From a virus: a stretch of 25,068 bases of DNA. The stretch lies in the IMG/VR virus record IMGVR_UViG_3300017767_000121, positions 1 to 25,068 of that record. One strand, 5' to 3'. Below, one piece after another: positions 5,219 to 13,430 of the stretch (the first letter of the stretch is position 1; each line of letters opens with the position of its first letter). The position numbers were made by a program, and so were the translations under genes. The notes under the pieces are model-generated. The model was not told the origin of the DNA, did no database searches, and saw only the letters and a list, made by a program, of their open reading frames with translations.

Positions 5219-5626
5219 TTAACTCGGTTTAGTAGGCCAGGTTATATTAAATGGATCAGACTGAGTAGTTATATCTCTTAATGCCTGTCTATACGTCTGC
5301 CATCTAGTAGTCATAGCAACGTCTGACAGCCCCATCCAATCTGTTTCTGCTAACAATTTATTACGTTCTTCCCTAACTATACCCCATTGAATTTCTGCAG
5401 TTTTAGTAGAAACCCATTTGTTTTGACCGTAATCCCACTCCATATAGAACTCTGGCGGAAATATAGGTTGATTTGTGTCAGTAATAGTGCCACTAGCGTA
5501 AATATGTCTTGTGTCTCTTATAAGTCCAGTTATATCAGAATCTACTTCAATCCAAGGAGACGCTGCACTAGGGGCTCTTTGCACTTGTGTAATTACATTG
5601 TTATCAAGCAAAATATAGTTTTTCAA
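5219..5626 (-). CDS. Tail fibre assembly/tail assembly chaperone-like protein
   Basis: The 135-residue protein has a variable N-terminal half that may interact with the fibre, containing WIEVDSDITGLI and PPEFYMEWDYGQNKWV. Its C-terminal helix-rich module ERNKLLAETDWMGL...WQTYRQALRDITTQSDPF...WPTKP matches the phage tail assembly chaperone (APC)-type C-terminus. The start is TTG at 5626, overlapping the fibre stop as TTGA, with a GGGGG stretch about seven bases upstream. Coupling to the FN3 fibre gene suggests it assists folding or trimerisation of that fibre. Family recognition is by the C-terminal motif; the partner is inferred from gene order. Confidence 0.78.
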   Translation of the reverse strand: MKNYILLDNNVITQVQRAPSAASPWIEVDSDITGLIRDTRHIYASGTITDTNQPIFPPEFYMEWDYGQNKWVSTKTAEIQWGIVREERNKLLAETDWMGLSDVAMTTRWQTYRQALRDITTQSDPFNITWPTKPS

Positions 5627-6855
5627 CGTTTTGCCCCCAACATAACAAGGTTAATTATATAAGTTGAGGTTTTTGAACCACTAGTTTTTACTCGTACATC
5701 GTACGTTATTGAACCATTTTCTTGTGTTGTAAATGCAAACAACGACTGACTACCACCACTGCCACTATAAGTATAATTAAGTTCGCTTAAAACAGACCCG
5801 CCTTTGTGCAATCCAATGGTGCCTGTGCCTACGCTACTATCTGCAGGTGCATGTTGCACACTGACCATAGCTATAACACCGCCAGTAGCACTCGAAGCAA
5901 GCCCTGAAAACGTAAAACTAGTAGATACAATAGCGCTACTATAGCTGCTACTAGTTGCAAGATTAGATGAAGTAGCTGTTGCAAACTGAGGTACAGTTAC
6001 TGCATTACCCCCAATTGATAAAGTATTTACTGCTGCTGCGCCTATTTTAGCTGTAGTTATTGCAGCAGCCTCTATTTTAGCTTCAGATATTGCAGCATCC
6101 GCTATTTTAGCTCTAGATATTGCTGCAGTTGCTATATTAGCTTCTACTATTGCTGCATCTGCTACTATGGCTTTATCAGCAGTAATAGCTCCTGCAGATA
6201 ATGCATCTGTAGTTACTGAGTTTGTAGCAAGTTTTGGAGTAGTAATAGCATCATCTGAAATCATTGTAGTGGTAATAGCATTAACATCTGTAGCTGCAAC
6301 AGATACTCCACTAGTTGCATTAAATGGGCCTTTTATACTATCTGTAGATATATACCTAACCCAGTAATAGTAAGTAGTTCCAGAAGATACAGTATCGTCT
6401 GCAAATATTGCGGCAGGAGTTGACCCAACAAACACTGCATCTCCAATAGCGTCACTTGTATGTCTATATATTTCAGTTAATGAATGGTTGCTGTATAAAA
6501 AACTAGGATCCTTCGCGCTATTCCACGTTAATATAACGGTTTGAAAAGCTGCAGAACCCGATAAACCTGCTGGGGCTGGAGGTACAGCTAGATTAGGCGC
6601 TGTATTTGTTTCAAACCCTAAGTTGGATGCTACATAGTTATTAGGGTCAAACTGCTGGGTTTTAAGTTCTTTGGCTAATCCTGAATCAACTAATTCTCTT
6701 AAAGTAACGGCGCGATCCCGGGGATCACCTCGTCTACCTAAACGCACCTGTAACGCTTCACCTAAAGCAGTTAAGTAAGCTCGTAACTCTGGAGAAGCAT
6801 CTTTTGGTATCGGCGGTATACCAGGGACTAACGTCGGTGTTAATTTTTTAAGCAT
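5623..6855 (-). CDS. Tail fibre protein with FN3 domain and 10-residue repeats
   Basis: The 410-residue protein has four visible parts. Residues 1-70 include PPIPKDASPELRAYLTALGE and LGRRGDPRDRAVTLRELVDS, a phage N-terminal module of a type I have seen in host-specificity proteins. Residues about 90-190 look like a fibronectin type III domain (APAGLSGS..., TVILTWNSA, TEIYRH, TYYYWVRYIS). Residues about 195-285 form a decapeptide ladder (VADAAIVEAN, IATAAISRAK, IADAAISEAK, IEAAAITTAK), probably a trimeric beta-helix or shaft. The last 110 residues are a Ser/Thr/Gly-rich beta-sandwich tip ending MLGAKR. It probably serves as a receptor-contacting fibre or tail tip. It overlaps the chaperone-like gene by four bases, and the preceding stop lies one base upstream of its start. 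Confidence 0.8.
   Translation of the reverse strand: MLKKLTPTLVPGIPPIPKDASPELRAYLTALGEALQVRLGRRGDPRDRAVTLRELVDSGLAKELKTQQFDPNNYVASNLGFETNTAPNLAVPPAPAGLSGSAAFQTVILTWNSAKDPSFLYSNHSLTEIYRHTSDAIGDAVFVGSTPAAIFADDTVSSGTTYYYWVRYISTDSIKGPFNATSGVSVAATDVNAITTTMISDDAITTPKLATNSVTTDALSAGAITADKAIVADAAIVEANIATAAISRAKIADAAISEAKIEAAAITTAKIGAAAVNTLSIGGNAVTVPQFATATSSNLATSSSYSSAIVSTSFTFSGLASSATGGVIAMVSVQHAPADSSVGTGTIGLHKGGSVLSELNYTYSGSGGSQSLFAFTTQENGSITYDVRVKTSGSKTSTYIINLVMLGAKR
6031..6180 (-). repeat. 30-bp tandem repeat inside FN3 fibre gene
   Basis: About five degenerate 30-bp units, each carrying a near-copy of the plus-strand word ctattttagct followed by attgcagca, encode 10-residue Ala/Ile-rich repeats of the fibre shaft. 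Unit number may vary between relatives. Confidence 0.75.
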
Positions 6856-6856
6856 A

Positions 6857-8635
6857 TTAAGTAGCCTGTAGTTCTTCTATGCTTTGCGCAATACAAACCT
6901 CATTAACTATTGTAGCTCCAGATACTTCTATTTCCCATTCTTGCGCAACAGTAGCTGGCAACCGCATTACAGGTTCTGTAAGAGTAGCGTTACTAATAGA
7001 ACCAGGGGTAGAGGTTGTTTGAGTAAATACTGACCCAGATAAACTTAATGCATAATTAGCTATTAAAGTACCGTCTCCATACACTTTAATTGTAACTGGG
7101 TAAGTATCTGCTTCTACGGAAACCCACGCCATACTAGTAGGTGCAGGGGTTATAAACTTTTTACTTTTGTAAGTTAAAGTACGTAAAGTAGAGCCATGGC
7201 CGCGCCATTTAAGAAGAGTGTTTCCAACAATTACGTATAAGTCACCATTTTTCTGATCTATATACCCACCGCGTACTTCGTCTGTAAGAGCTAAAGTTGT
7301 TATATTTGCATTTTCAGACTTAGCATCAAATATCCATCCTGTATCGTTACCACTTCCATCTGTATTAAAGGCTATATAAGTATCTTCGTAACGGAAAGCT
7401 TGTAATGTAGTAGGGTCAAAGTCAGCGTTCCATTGTTTAGGACTTATTATGCCTTTGGTTACAATGCGCGTTTCATTACCAGAAATAGCTACAAGACCCT
7501 CAGTACCTGCATACAGTACATAATCACCCATATCTACAATAGATTGCTTATTTACGCACGGTTCTGGTGTATCTAGTCTAACAGCCGTCATAGCTGCCGG
7601 GTCAGCACCCGTTACAAAATAAGGAGTACCTTCAGTTAATACAGCGATACCGTTGCCAGTAACGCCCAGTCCAACAATAGTTTCTTCTAAACTAATTCTA
7701 TAATCAGCTGGCCAAGCATGAGGTAAATAAGGTTCTGATAAACATAAAGTATTGCCAGTAAAGCCTGCAGCTATACCGTTAGCTACAAATACTAACCCAA
7801 GCATCATGCCATCTGGATAAGTGCCAGATTCATCATTAGGCGGGCCAATCCATGTTGAACTTGGCAAAACTTCTCCTAGTTCATCAGCATCTGTTGTATC
7901 GCTATAAGTAGTTGCGCTGTATGCAATTTCTGCTAAAAATTGAAACTGTGTATTTTCTGTACCCGTATTAGAACGGTATATTCTTTTTTTAGCTTCTGTT
8001 GGCAAATAATAAGCCCCAACGCCATTTGGAACCGCTGGAGCTGCTGCAATGCTAGACAACGATACGGTTTCGCTATCTGTTAATGTAATAACATCACTTG
8101 GCGGACTAGGTGGCCCTTCGGCACCAACACCGTCTACGTATGTATAAACATAAGATACGCTGTTTGGTATCTGAGTAGCATCAGCTGAACCCGATTTACT
8201 TGTGGCTAATTTAGCTGCAGGAGCAGGTAGCCCTAAACGATATGATGCCGCAGGATACCCACCACTTCCTGTAATCATAGTAGTAGATATACCAAACTGT
8301 GGATAAGTATCCCCTGTCCAGTAAACCCTATCATATGCATCGTTTGCTATGGGCCCACGCATAAAGTCTTGATATTTATTATCTACGCCTTGTAACCATT
8401 TTTTATCAGCATCTGCTGCCGCATCTACATATAAAAACACAGAACGTTTATTAACGCTTTGCAAAGTACTAGGAGTAATGCCACTAAGAACATTAGCGCT
8501 ATCAGCTTCTATAGGTACAAGTTGCCCACTATCTAGCTCTACATTCTCAGCTGTTTGAGCAAACCCATCAGCTAATAACCTAGAAGATACCTGGGGCGCG
8601 ATGCCTTTAAACTGTATTATTTTAAAGTAAGCCAT
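6857..8635 (-). CDS. Virion structural protein, possible tail nozzle/hub (beta-propeller-like)
   Basis: The 592-residue protein begins MAYFKIIQFKGIAPQVSSRL and continues LLADGFAQTAENVELDSGQL. I have seen this N-terminus in podovirus structural proteins encoded near tail genes. The body is beta-rich, with repeated Gly/aromatic strands such as YVYTYVDGVGAEGPPSPPSD, GIAVLTEGTPYFVTG, GDYVLYAGTEGLVAISG and GGYIDQKNGDLYVIVGNTLL, which suggest a propeller. T7 gp12 and P22 gp10 nozzle/hub proteins are beta-propellers of comparable size, and no other candidate nozzle is visible in the window. The role is therefore inferred from fold impression and elimination. It follows the DUF6447-like gene by 11 bases and has no signal peptide or membrane segment. 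Confidence 0.6.
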   Translation of the reverse strand: MAYFKIIQFKGIAPQVSSRLLADGFAQTAENVELDSGQLVPIEADSANVLSGITPSTLQSVNKRSVFLYVDAAADADKKWLQGVDNKYQDFMRGPIANDAYDRVYWTGDTYPQFGISTTMITGSGGYPAASYRLGLPAPAAKLATSKSGSADATQIPNSVSYVYTYVDGVGAEGPPSPPSDVITLTDSETVSLSSIAAAPAVPNGVGAYYLPTEAKKRIYRSNTGTENTQFQFLAEIAYSATTYSDTTDADELGEVLPSSTWIGPPNDESGTYPDGMMLGLVFVANGIAAGFTGNTLCLSEPYLPHAWPADYRISLEETIVGLGVTGNGIAVLTEGTPYFVTGADPAAMTAVRLDTPEPCVNKQSIVDMGDYVLYAGTEGLVAISGNETRIVTKGIISPKQWNADFDPTTLQAFRYEDTYIAFNTDGSGNDTGWIFDAKSENANITTLALTDEVRGGYIDQKNGDLYVIVGNTLLKWRGHGSTLRTLTYKSKKFITPAPTSMAWVSVEADTYPVTIKVYGDGTLIANYALSLSGSVFTQTTSTPGSISNATLTEPVMRLPATVAQEWEIEVSGATIVNEVCIAQSIEELQAT

Positions 8636-8646
8636 TAAACTATTAA

Positions 8647-8892
8647 CTATTTAGCGTCACTGCCTTCAAAAGACTCGCCGTTTTCAAACTTATACTGTTC
8701 TTTAACTTCAGCTATCAGCATATTAGTGTAAGACTGCAACGCAAGCTCTAACGGTTCTAAATCTAGTCTTCGTCTATTAACTTTATCTTGTAAGTCTCGA
8801 ATATGCCAAATGTACTTTCTTTGTTTATCTGATAAATCAGACTCTTTATAGTCTGTGCCGTCGATGCTAATTACGTTTGCTTCTTCAGTCAT
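8647..8892 (-). CDS. Small conserved phage protein (DUF6447-like)
   Basis: This 81-residue acidic protein opens with ISIDGTDYKESDLSDKQRKY and continues as one long helix with IWHIRDLQDKVNRRRLDLEP, then ALQSYTNMLIAEVKEQY. The short beta pair plus coiled coil resembles the family I recall as DUF6447 (I-T/S-I-D-G-x-x-Y, L-S-D, then a heptad helix). Its role is unknown; such genes are common in phage tail modules and may encode chaperones or accessory virion proteins. A GGAGA site lies six bases before the ATG. Confidence 0.7.
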   Translation of the reverse strand: MTEEANVISIDGTDYKESDLSDKQRKYIWHIRDLQDKVNRRRLDLEPLELALQSYTNMLIAEVKEQYKFENGESFEGSDAK

Positions 8893-8898
8893 GCTATT

Positions 8899-8903
8899 TC
8901 TCC
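8899..8903 (-). promoter_or_regulatory. Ribosome binding site for DUF6447-like gene
   Basis: The minus strand reads GGAGA six bases before the ATG at 8892, in the 12-base gap after the preceding gene. It supports this start. Confidence 0.65.
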
Positions 8904-8904
8904 G

Positions 8905-9240
8905 TTACCAAGATGATGGAAGTTTGCCCACAGATGTAGGCGTGTCTAGCTCTGTCAGTTGTGCATCTATATCAGTTTTTAGCTCTGCTTCAGTCCTGTC
9001 TATGTTTGCTAACACTTGTGTCTTGCACCAAGCCTCAGTCAAACTATTAAAGGCTGTAAAGCTGTCTGCATTTGCCGCACCTATAGTTGCCTGTCCATAA
9101 ATTGACGTAAAATTATTTGGGGTTTTTGCGTCACTCACGCCAGTAATACGCCAGTGTATAGATTTAACTACATCACTCAGCGAACCTTCAGTTGGTGCTG
9201 TATCTAGTTGTTCAAAGTTCCATGTGTACGTGTTAGCCAT
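8905..9240 (-). CDS. Conserved phage protein (DUF7936-like)
   Basis: The 111-residue protein starts MANTYTWNFEQLDTAPTEGS, followed by SDVVKSIHWRITGVSD, SIYGQATIGAANADSFTAFN and LTEAWCKTQVLANIDRTE. The order beta hairpin, W-x-I/F..L-D..P, V-x-x-I-H-W-x-x-T-G, then a C-terminal helix matches a small phage family I recall as DUF7936, often beside tail-fibre genes. Its ATG shares a base with the stop of the S74 fibre gene (TAATG), so expression is tied to the long fibre. Function is unknown; a fibre-associated structural or chaperone role is plausible from position. Confidence 0.7.
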   Translation of the reverse strand: MANTYTWNFEQLDTAPTEGSLSDVVKSIHWRITGVSDAKTPNNFTSIYGQATIGAANADSFTAFNSLTEAWCKTQVLANIDRTEAELKTDIDAQLTELDTPTSVGKLPSSW

Positions 9241-11927
9241 TATCCTGCCTCCAGTGCGGTTATTCTTGCTTCAAGTTCTTGTATTGTTTTTACCAGTAAT
9301 GGTACTAGTTTGCTTTGATCTATGCCTTGATGAATTGGTTTGCCATCACTATCTACCGCATCTTTTTCGCCTGTAATCGCGCTAGGCACAACGCTTGATA
9401 CTTCATGGGCAAGAAAACCATCAACAGTTCCTTTTTCTTGGTCTGTAATAAAATTAAACCTTGCTGGCTTCAACTGTTTTAATCTTGTTGTAGCATCCCA
9501 AGAATAATTAACGTTTTCTTTAAGGCGGTAGTCAGAGGCAGTGTTGTAAGTAAGACCTGAAGTGCCGTCTTGCACAATACTCCCAATCGGGTTTCCGTTA
9601 TGAGTAAACCATATGTAAGCCGCGCCACTAACCTCGGTGTTTAAATGCTGAATAGCTATTAATCCAGTTGAGGAGGTTTGTATTTGTACTGCTCTTTGGT
9701 TAGCAAAACCTATTGCTGTTGAGTTAAAGCAAGTATTACTACCTGAAAGCACTACCGTATTTGTAGCATTGCCTTCTTTTATTACAAAAGGGAAACTTCC
9801 AGTATCTCTATCGTTTATAACCATAGAGCCTGCTGATATTGATTGCGCTCCATCTGACCTTACCTGAAAGCCATAGCCAGCATTGCCATCTTCAAAAATC
9901 ATTTCGGCGTAACTGTTTGTTGCGCTAGTTGAGACTTTAGCAGTAGTCGCTCCACCACTAGCAATTTCTACAAGACTGTCTGGGGCAGTTGTGCCTATAC
10001 CTACCTTGCCGTCACCAGCAATCCGCATACGTTCTGTAGTTACTGCTGCTGCGTCATTACCTCCTCCAGTACCAACGCCAAAAGCTAAATATTCATTGCC
10101 CCAATTACCTGTAGCATATCCTGATGTTATGTCGGCTGTTCTTCTGTGACCTGTGTCGGAAGTTGGAGTTACAAAAGTTCCATAAAAAGCTAAATCTGCA
10201 ACTCTTGAATTTGCGCCACCTCCTGATTTCAATGCTAACGATGAACCATTTGTAGCCGCTACACCACCTTCAACAGTAAGTTTATTGTCACCTGTACCAG
10301 TTGTGCCTATAGCTATATTACCATCTGCAGCAATCCGCATACGTTCTGTGGCATTAGACGTAAACATTACTGGCGCATTATCACTGTTACCAACGACCAA
10401 TCCTGCGCTTGTTCCGTACCCTCCTCCTTTTTCAGCGAGAATAAATTGAGCATTGGTCGGTACACCAGAAGCTGCTGAAGCAGCGTTATATCCTAAAACT
10501 AATCTGTGATAGTTTGTTGCGTCACCGTTTCTAATTGCAAAGTCTCTATTAAAAGTAGAGCCACCAATATCTTGTATTGTTAATGGGTTTTCTGGAACAG
10601 ATGTGCCTATACCTACCTTGCCAGCATTAGTTATCCTCACACGTTCTGTTGCAGTTCCATTATCTACAGAAGATATAATAGCACCGTGACCTACACCTTG
10701 GTCTATATAACCAGAAAAATCTGCGCCGTATTCATCTCTAGTTGCCCGAATATCTGTTTGGCTTAAACCTGAGCCAGCCGCAGTCTGTTTCACTTGAAGA
10801 GGCTTAGATGGCGAAGTCGCCCCAATTCCTACATTACCATCATTAGTAATTCTGACGCGTTCTGTATTGTTTGTATTAAAACGAAATGGAATATTATCGC
10901 TAGTACCGATTCCACCAATAGCGTTGTAACTTTCAATATCTACTATACCGCCACCAGAAGCGCGTGAAATACGAAGTCCAGCACTCGTATCAGCAGAAGT
11001 TGTTATAGCTGCTCCAGTAGAGGTTGTAGCAAGTTTAGCTACGTTGTCGTGATAAAGCGTAACTGCGCCGTCAGGAGCAAGGACAATACTATCTTCTCCT
11101 GATTTTCCTTGCAGATTTAAATTTCCTGTGTTGTTTTGAATATACGAGTGCGATCCATCGTGTTGCAAAACCAAGTCAGATCCTGTTCCGAGGTTTATTT
11201 TATCTCCATCGGGAAATACAACATCGCCATTAGAATCAGTGGTCACTGCTTTTGATGCTTGGGTTGTTCCTAGTGTAGTAATGTCTAGGTAATTTAACTC
11301 TGCAGCGGTACTGGTAACACCATCTAAAATGTTTAGCTCTGCTGCGGTAGATGTGACACCATCTAAAATGTTTAGCTCTGCTGCTGTGCTTGTAACTCCG
11401 TCAAGGATGTTTAACTCTGCTGCGGTAGATGTAACTGCTGTACTAGCTATAGACAAAGCGTCTGTTTCGAGAGTGCCGTCTACGTCAACATCCCCGGATA
11501 TATCAAGGCTTCCAGCATCAAGCTCGCCTGATATAGTAATATTCCTACCACCTGTAATATCTTTATTAGAGTCGGTAATAATAGCTTTACTGGCTATAAC
11601 TGTACCCGCAGTAATACCGGTAGTAGGTTCAGTAGCGTCTTCAAGTACAGCGGCGGTTACCCGCAACTCAACAAAGTCTCCACTACTAAATGCTGCTGCA
11701 GATGTATTATCCTGTGCTCTAACTATGGTTAAAGTATCACCACTTCTTGCAGTAACTTTAACTATTTCTTTAGTAGCAAAGTCAGTAGTTTCAATAGTAG
11801 CGTAAAAATAATCCCCACCTGAAAGAGCAGGAAATACGGCTCCTGCAGCTACCGTAGCACTAGTAACGCTGTCATTTATACCAGAACTTAATGTAGTTTT
11901 AGCATTATTGCTGTATTTAATGCCCAT
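9240..11927 (-). CDS. Long tail fibre/tailspike with C-terminal peptidase S74 chaperone
   Basis: The 895-residue protein has an N-terminal virion-anchoring-like domain (residues 1-100, with TIETTDFATKEIVKVTARSG and GDFVELRVTAAVLED). Four 13-residue TSTAAELNILDGV repeats follow at 166-217. A long shaft contains at least four G-(K/N)-(V/I)-(G/A)-I-G-T-type units, each after an ER(M/V)RI strand. The last 98 residues are an S74 intramolecular chaperone. The self-cleaving Ser-Lys dyad is present in SDYRLKENV as Ser798 and Lys803, followed by LKPARFNF, DGFLAHEV and a terminal coiled coil, LVPLLVKTIQELEARITALE. The chaperone trimerises the fibre and is cut off autocatalytically. The product is probably the main receptor-binding fibre. 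The gene sits between short structural genes in the adsorption module. Confidence 0.92.
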   Translation of the reverse strand: MGIKYSNNAKTTLSSGINDSVTSATVAAGAVFPALSGGDYFYATIETTDFATKEIVKVTARSGDTLTIVRAQDNTSAAAFSSGDFVELRVTAAVLEDATEPTTGITAGTVIASKAIITDSNKDITGGRNITISGELDAGSLDISGDVDVDGTLETDALSIASTAVTSTAAELNILDGVTSTAAELNILDGVTSTAAELNILDGVTSTAAELNYLDITTLGTTQASKAVTTDSNGDVVFPDGDKINLGTGSDLVLQHDGSHSYIQNNTGNLNLQGKSGEDSIVLAPDGAVTLYHDNVAKLATTSTGAAITTSADTSAGLRISRASGGGIVDIESYNAIGGIGTSDNIPFRFNTNNTERVRITNDGNVGIGATSPSKPLQVKQTAAGSGLSQTDIRATRDEYGADFSGYIDQGVGHGAIISSVDNGTATERVRITNAGKVGIGTSVPENPLTIQDIGGSTFNRDFAIRNGDATNYHRLVLGYNAASAASGVPTNAQFILAEKGGGYGTSAGLVVGNSDNAPVMFTSNATERMRIAADGNIAIGTTGTGDNKLTVEGGVAATNGSSLALKSGGGANSRVADLAFYGTFVTPTSDTGHRRTADITSGYATGNWGNEYLAFGVGTGGGNDAAAVTTERMRIAGDGKVGIGTTAPDSLVEIASGGATTAKVSTSATNSYAEMIFEDGNAGYGFQVRSDGAQSISAGSMVINDRDTGSFPFVIKEGNATNTVVLSGSNTCFNSTAIGFANQRAVQIQTSSTGLIAIQHLNTEVSGAAYIWFTHNGNPIGSIVQDGTSGLTYNTASDYRLKENVNYSWDATTRLKQLKPARFNFITDQEKGTVDGFLAHEVSSVVPSAITGEKDAVDSDGKPIHQGIDQSKLVPLLVKTIQELEARITALEAG
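11277..11432 (-). repeat. Tandem 39-bp repeats in the S74 fibre gene
   Basis: Three full units and one diverged unit of 39 bp encode TSTAAELNILDGV copies. In the last unit the ILDGV turns into YLDIT. The copies differ mainly at third codon positions, which suggests old or selected repeats rather than a recent expansion. Confidence 0.85.
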
Positions 11928-11931
11928 TAAA

Positions 11932-12357
11932 CTAAGATACTGTTATAGTCCAAGTTACAGTCATAGCATCTGCGGAACCTTTATTAATCGCAGTAAAAAC
12001 TGTTCTACAAAGCATGGTTCCACCAGAAGAAGCGTTTAATATACCTGCTTCTGTTAATGCTGCAGTACCTGTACCTGCTGGAAAAGTAGCTACATATATA
12101 ACTGTATTAGTTGAAGCAGTAGTACTTGTTAAAGCTACTCGTGCAGATTCTGAACCTAATGCAGTATCACCAGCTGCTGCAGCTGTAGAATTAGTACCTA
12201 CTGCCATATGCGTCATTGCATCTGCAGTAGCATCTTTCATACGACTTGCTACAAATACTTTGCCTGCAGTGACAACAAGGTTGTCTATTTTTTGTACAGT
12301 TTGACCGTTTAATTCAATAGAAACGCGGCCTTTAAGGTTAAAAAGATCATTTACCAT
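11932..12357 (-). CDS. Phage structural protein, fibre- or appendage-associated
   Basis: The 141-residue protein begins MVNDLFNLKGRVSIELNGQT. Short beta strands separated by Ala/Thr/Gly-rich turns follow, including MTHMAVGTNSTAAAAGDTAL, ARVALTSTTASTNTVIYVAT and a C-terminal AINKGSADAMTVTWTITVS. The D-x-x-x-L-x-x-x-x-G-T-x-x-(S/T) and E-A-G-I-(L/F)-(N/D) elements resemble small tail-associated structural proteins in other phages, where they lie beside fibre genes. There is no signal peptide or TM helix. AGGAG lies nine bases upstream of the ATG, and the gene ends four bases before the S74 fibre. The structural role is inferred from composition and context. Confidence 0.6.
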   Translation of the reverse strand: MVNDLFNLKGRVSIELNGQTVQKIDNLVVTAGKVFVASRMKDATADAMTHMAVGTNSTAAAAGDTALGSESARVALTSTTASTNTVIYVATFPAGTGTAALTEAGILNASSGGTMLCRTVFTAINKGSADAMTVTWTITVS

Positions 12358-12366
12358 TGCTACATT

Positions 12367-12371
12367 CTCCT
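12367..12371 (-). promoter_or_regulatory. Ribosome binding site for 141-residue structural gene
   Basis: The minus strand reads AGGAG nine bases before the ATG at 12357, at the 3' end of the repeat-protein gene. It supports that start. Confidence 0.7.
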
Positions 12372-13050
12372 ATGAATTAAGCGTAAAAGAGTTAAAAGTT
12401 CCGGCATTAAGACGAGAACCCCTTCCAATAGTATAAACAAAATTGTCACCAAGGGAAATGGAGTGCCCAAAAGGTTTAGCTACTGCAAATGCAGGAGCGT
12501 CTGATACAGATGCAACATTAGTTTTAGTCATTGCTGTGTCTTTAGCAGTTATTGTGTCGTCTAGACTAAAAGCATCTGCCAAGACTTTAGCATACTCTAA
12601 AACCGGGGAATCTGATAAAGAATAACTATCTGTGGGTACTACTTTAGCTAGTGTTATAGCAGGAGCATCAGCTACTGAAGCAGCATCTGTAAATTCTCTA
12701 ATAAAAGTTAAAAGCGTTGTAAATGTGTCAGTTACAGTCTGAGAATCTGCTATTGATTTTGAAAAAACTACAGCTAATTCTTCAACCATAGTAACTGAAT
12801 CTGGTAATGCTTTAGCAAAAGCAATAGCAGTAGCTTCTGTAATTGAAAAGCTATCATCAAAATATCTATCAAGTATAGCTGTTAATAACTTAACATCTAC
12901 TGCTTGTATGTTTGTATAAGTGGTTAAAATTTCAGCAAATGCGTTTGTAGTAATGGCTTTAGCATCGACTTGAGTAACAATTACTTTACTATCTACGCTC
13001 GTAGTGAGCGCTTTAGCGCCGACCTGAGTAACAATTATGTTACTAGACAT
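12370..13050 (-). CDS. Repeat-rich phage structural protein
   Basis: The 226-residue protein is almost wholly repetitive. Residues 4-35 hold two copies of an IVTQV-(G/D)-AKA-(L/I)-TT motif. From about 66 to 210 come roughly seven degenerate repeats of about 18 residues with the pattern D-(S/A)-x-(S/T)-(V/L/I)-x-(D/E), a short strand, then A-K. Examples are DSFSITEATAIAFAKALP, DSVTMVEELAVVFSKSIA and DSYSLSDSPVLEYAKVLA. Similar D-S-h-S-h-x-D ladders occur in phage tail or fibre proteins. The C-terminus, RGSRLNAGTFNSFTLNS, may be a capping or docking element. It shares its first base with the BppU-like gene stop. A fibre shaft or adaptor role is inferred; no enzymatic motif is visible. Confidence 0.65.
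   Translation of the reverse strand: MSSNIIVTQVGAKALTTSVDSKVIVTQVDAKAITTNAFAEILTTYTNIQAVDVKLLTAILDRYFDDSFSITEATAIAFAKALPDSVTMVEELAVVFSKSIADSQTVTDTFTTLLTFIREFTDAASVADAPAITLAKVVPTDSYSLSDSPVLEYAKVLADAFSLDDTITAKDTAMTKTNVASVSDAPAFAVAKPFGHSISLGDNFVYTIGRGSRLNAGTFNSFTLNS
12421..12855 (-). repeat. Degenerate ~18-residue (about 54-bp) coding repeats
   Basis: About seven diverged units in the repeat-rich protein follow a D-(S/A)-h-(S/T)-h-x-(D/E) pattern ending Ala-Lys or similar. Spacing drifts from 18 to 22 residues. Confidence 0.6.
12946..13041 (-). repeat. Two-copy 42-bp direct repeat at 5' end of repeat-protein gene
   Basis: Two 14-codon units, 54 bases apart, share the minus-strand core attgttactcaagtcg or a near-copy. 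They encode NIIVTQVGAKALTT and KVIVTQVDAKAITT. Confidence 0.75.
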
Positions 13051-13424
13051 TAGTCAAAATCGCTTCGTACATTAAATTTAATTAAGTCGTAGACAGTTAA
13101 AACCTGACTGCTTCCATTAGTAACCTCTATTTCAGCTTCAAAAGTACCGGCTGTTGTAAGCGTTCCGTCAGGAAAAATTATAGTGCATACGCCATTTGTA
13201 GCGTCAGTAACGCTAGCGGTAAGCGTTGCAAGTAAAACTGTCTCACCTATTTGCCTAATTCTAACCTTAACAGTCGAACTAGCTAAGCTTATCGGAGCCC
13301 AAGTACTAGAGTCATTTGAGTCTAAAGTCTGTCCAGAAGCCGCAGTATTACTATCTTTCAGCGTAAATGTAAGCTGTGGTAGATTGTCTCCTGTAACAAG
13401 CTTTACTGTTGTAGAGTATCCCAT
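13050..13424 (-). CDS. BppU N-terminal-like baseplate/tail structural protein
   Basis: The 124-residue protein is a single Ig-like beta-sandwich domain. It opens VKLVTGDNLPQLTFTLKDSN, continues SSTVKVRIRQIGETVLLATL, TASVTDATNGVCTIIFPDGT and FEAEIEVTNGSSQVLTVYDL, and ends IKFNVRSDFD. The G-D-x-x-P-x-h-x-h-x-L, (V/L)-K-x-(R/K)-x-R and F-x-x-E-(I/V)-E-(V/I) landmarks match the N-terminal domain of baseplate upper protein BppU, which docks receptor-binding proteins to the tail. Here it stands alone, so it may be an adaptor between tail and fibres. A GAGGAA site lies six bases before the ATG, and its stop overlaps the next start by one base. Confidence 0.75.
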   Translation of the reverse strand: MGYSTTVKLVTGDNLPQLTFTLKDSNTAASGQTLDSNDSSTWAPISLASSTVKVRIRQIGETVLLATLTASVTDATNGVCTIIFPDGTLTTAGTFEAEIEVTNGSSQVLTVYDLIKFNVRSDFD

Positions 13425-13430
13425 TAGTTT

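Noticed and set aside
11329-11805. Plus-strand frame of 158 residues
   Set aside because: It lies opposite the S74 fibre repeats; Ser/Val/Ala-rich composition comes from the repeat codons. No start signal and no homology pattern.
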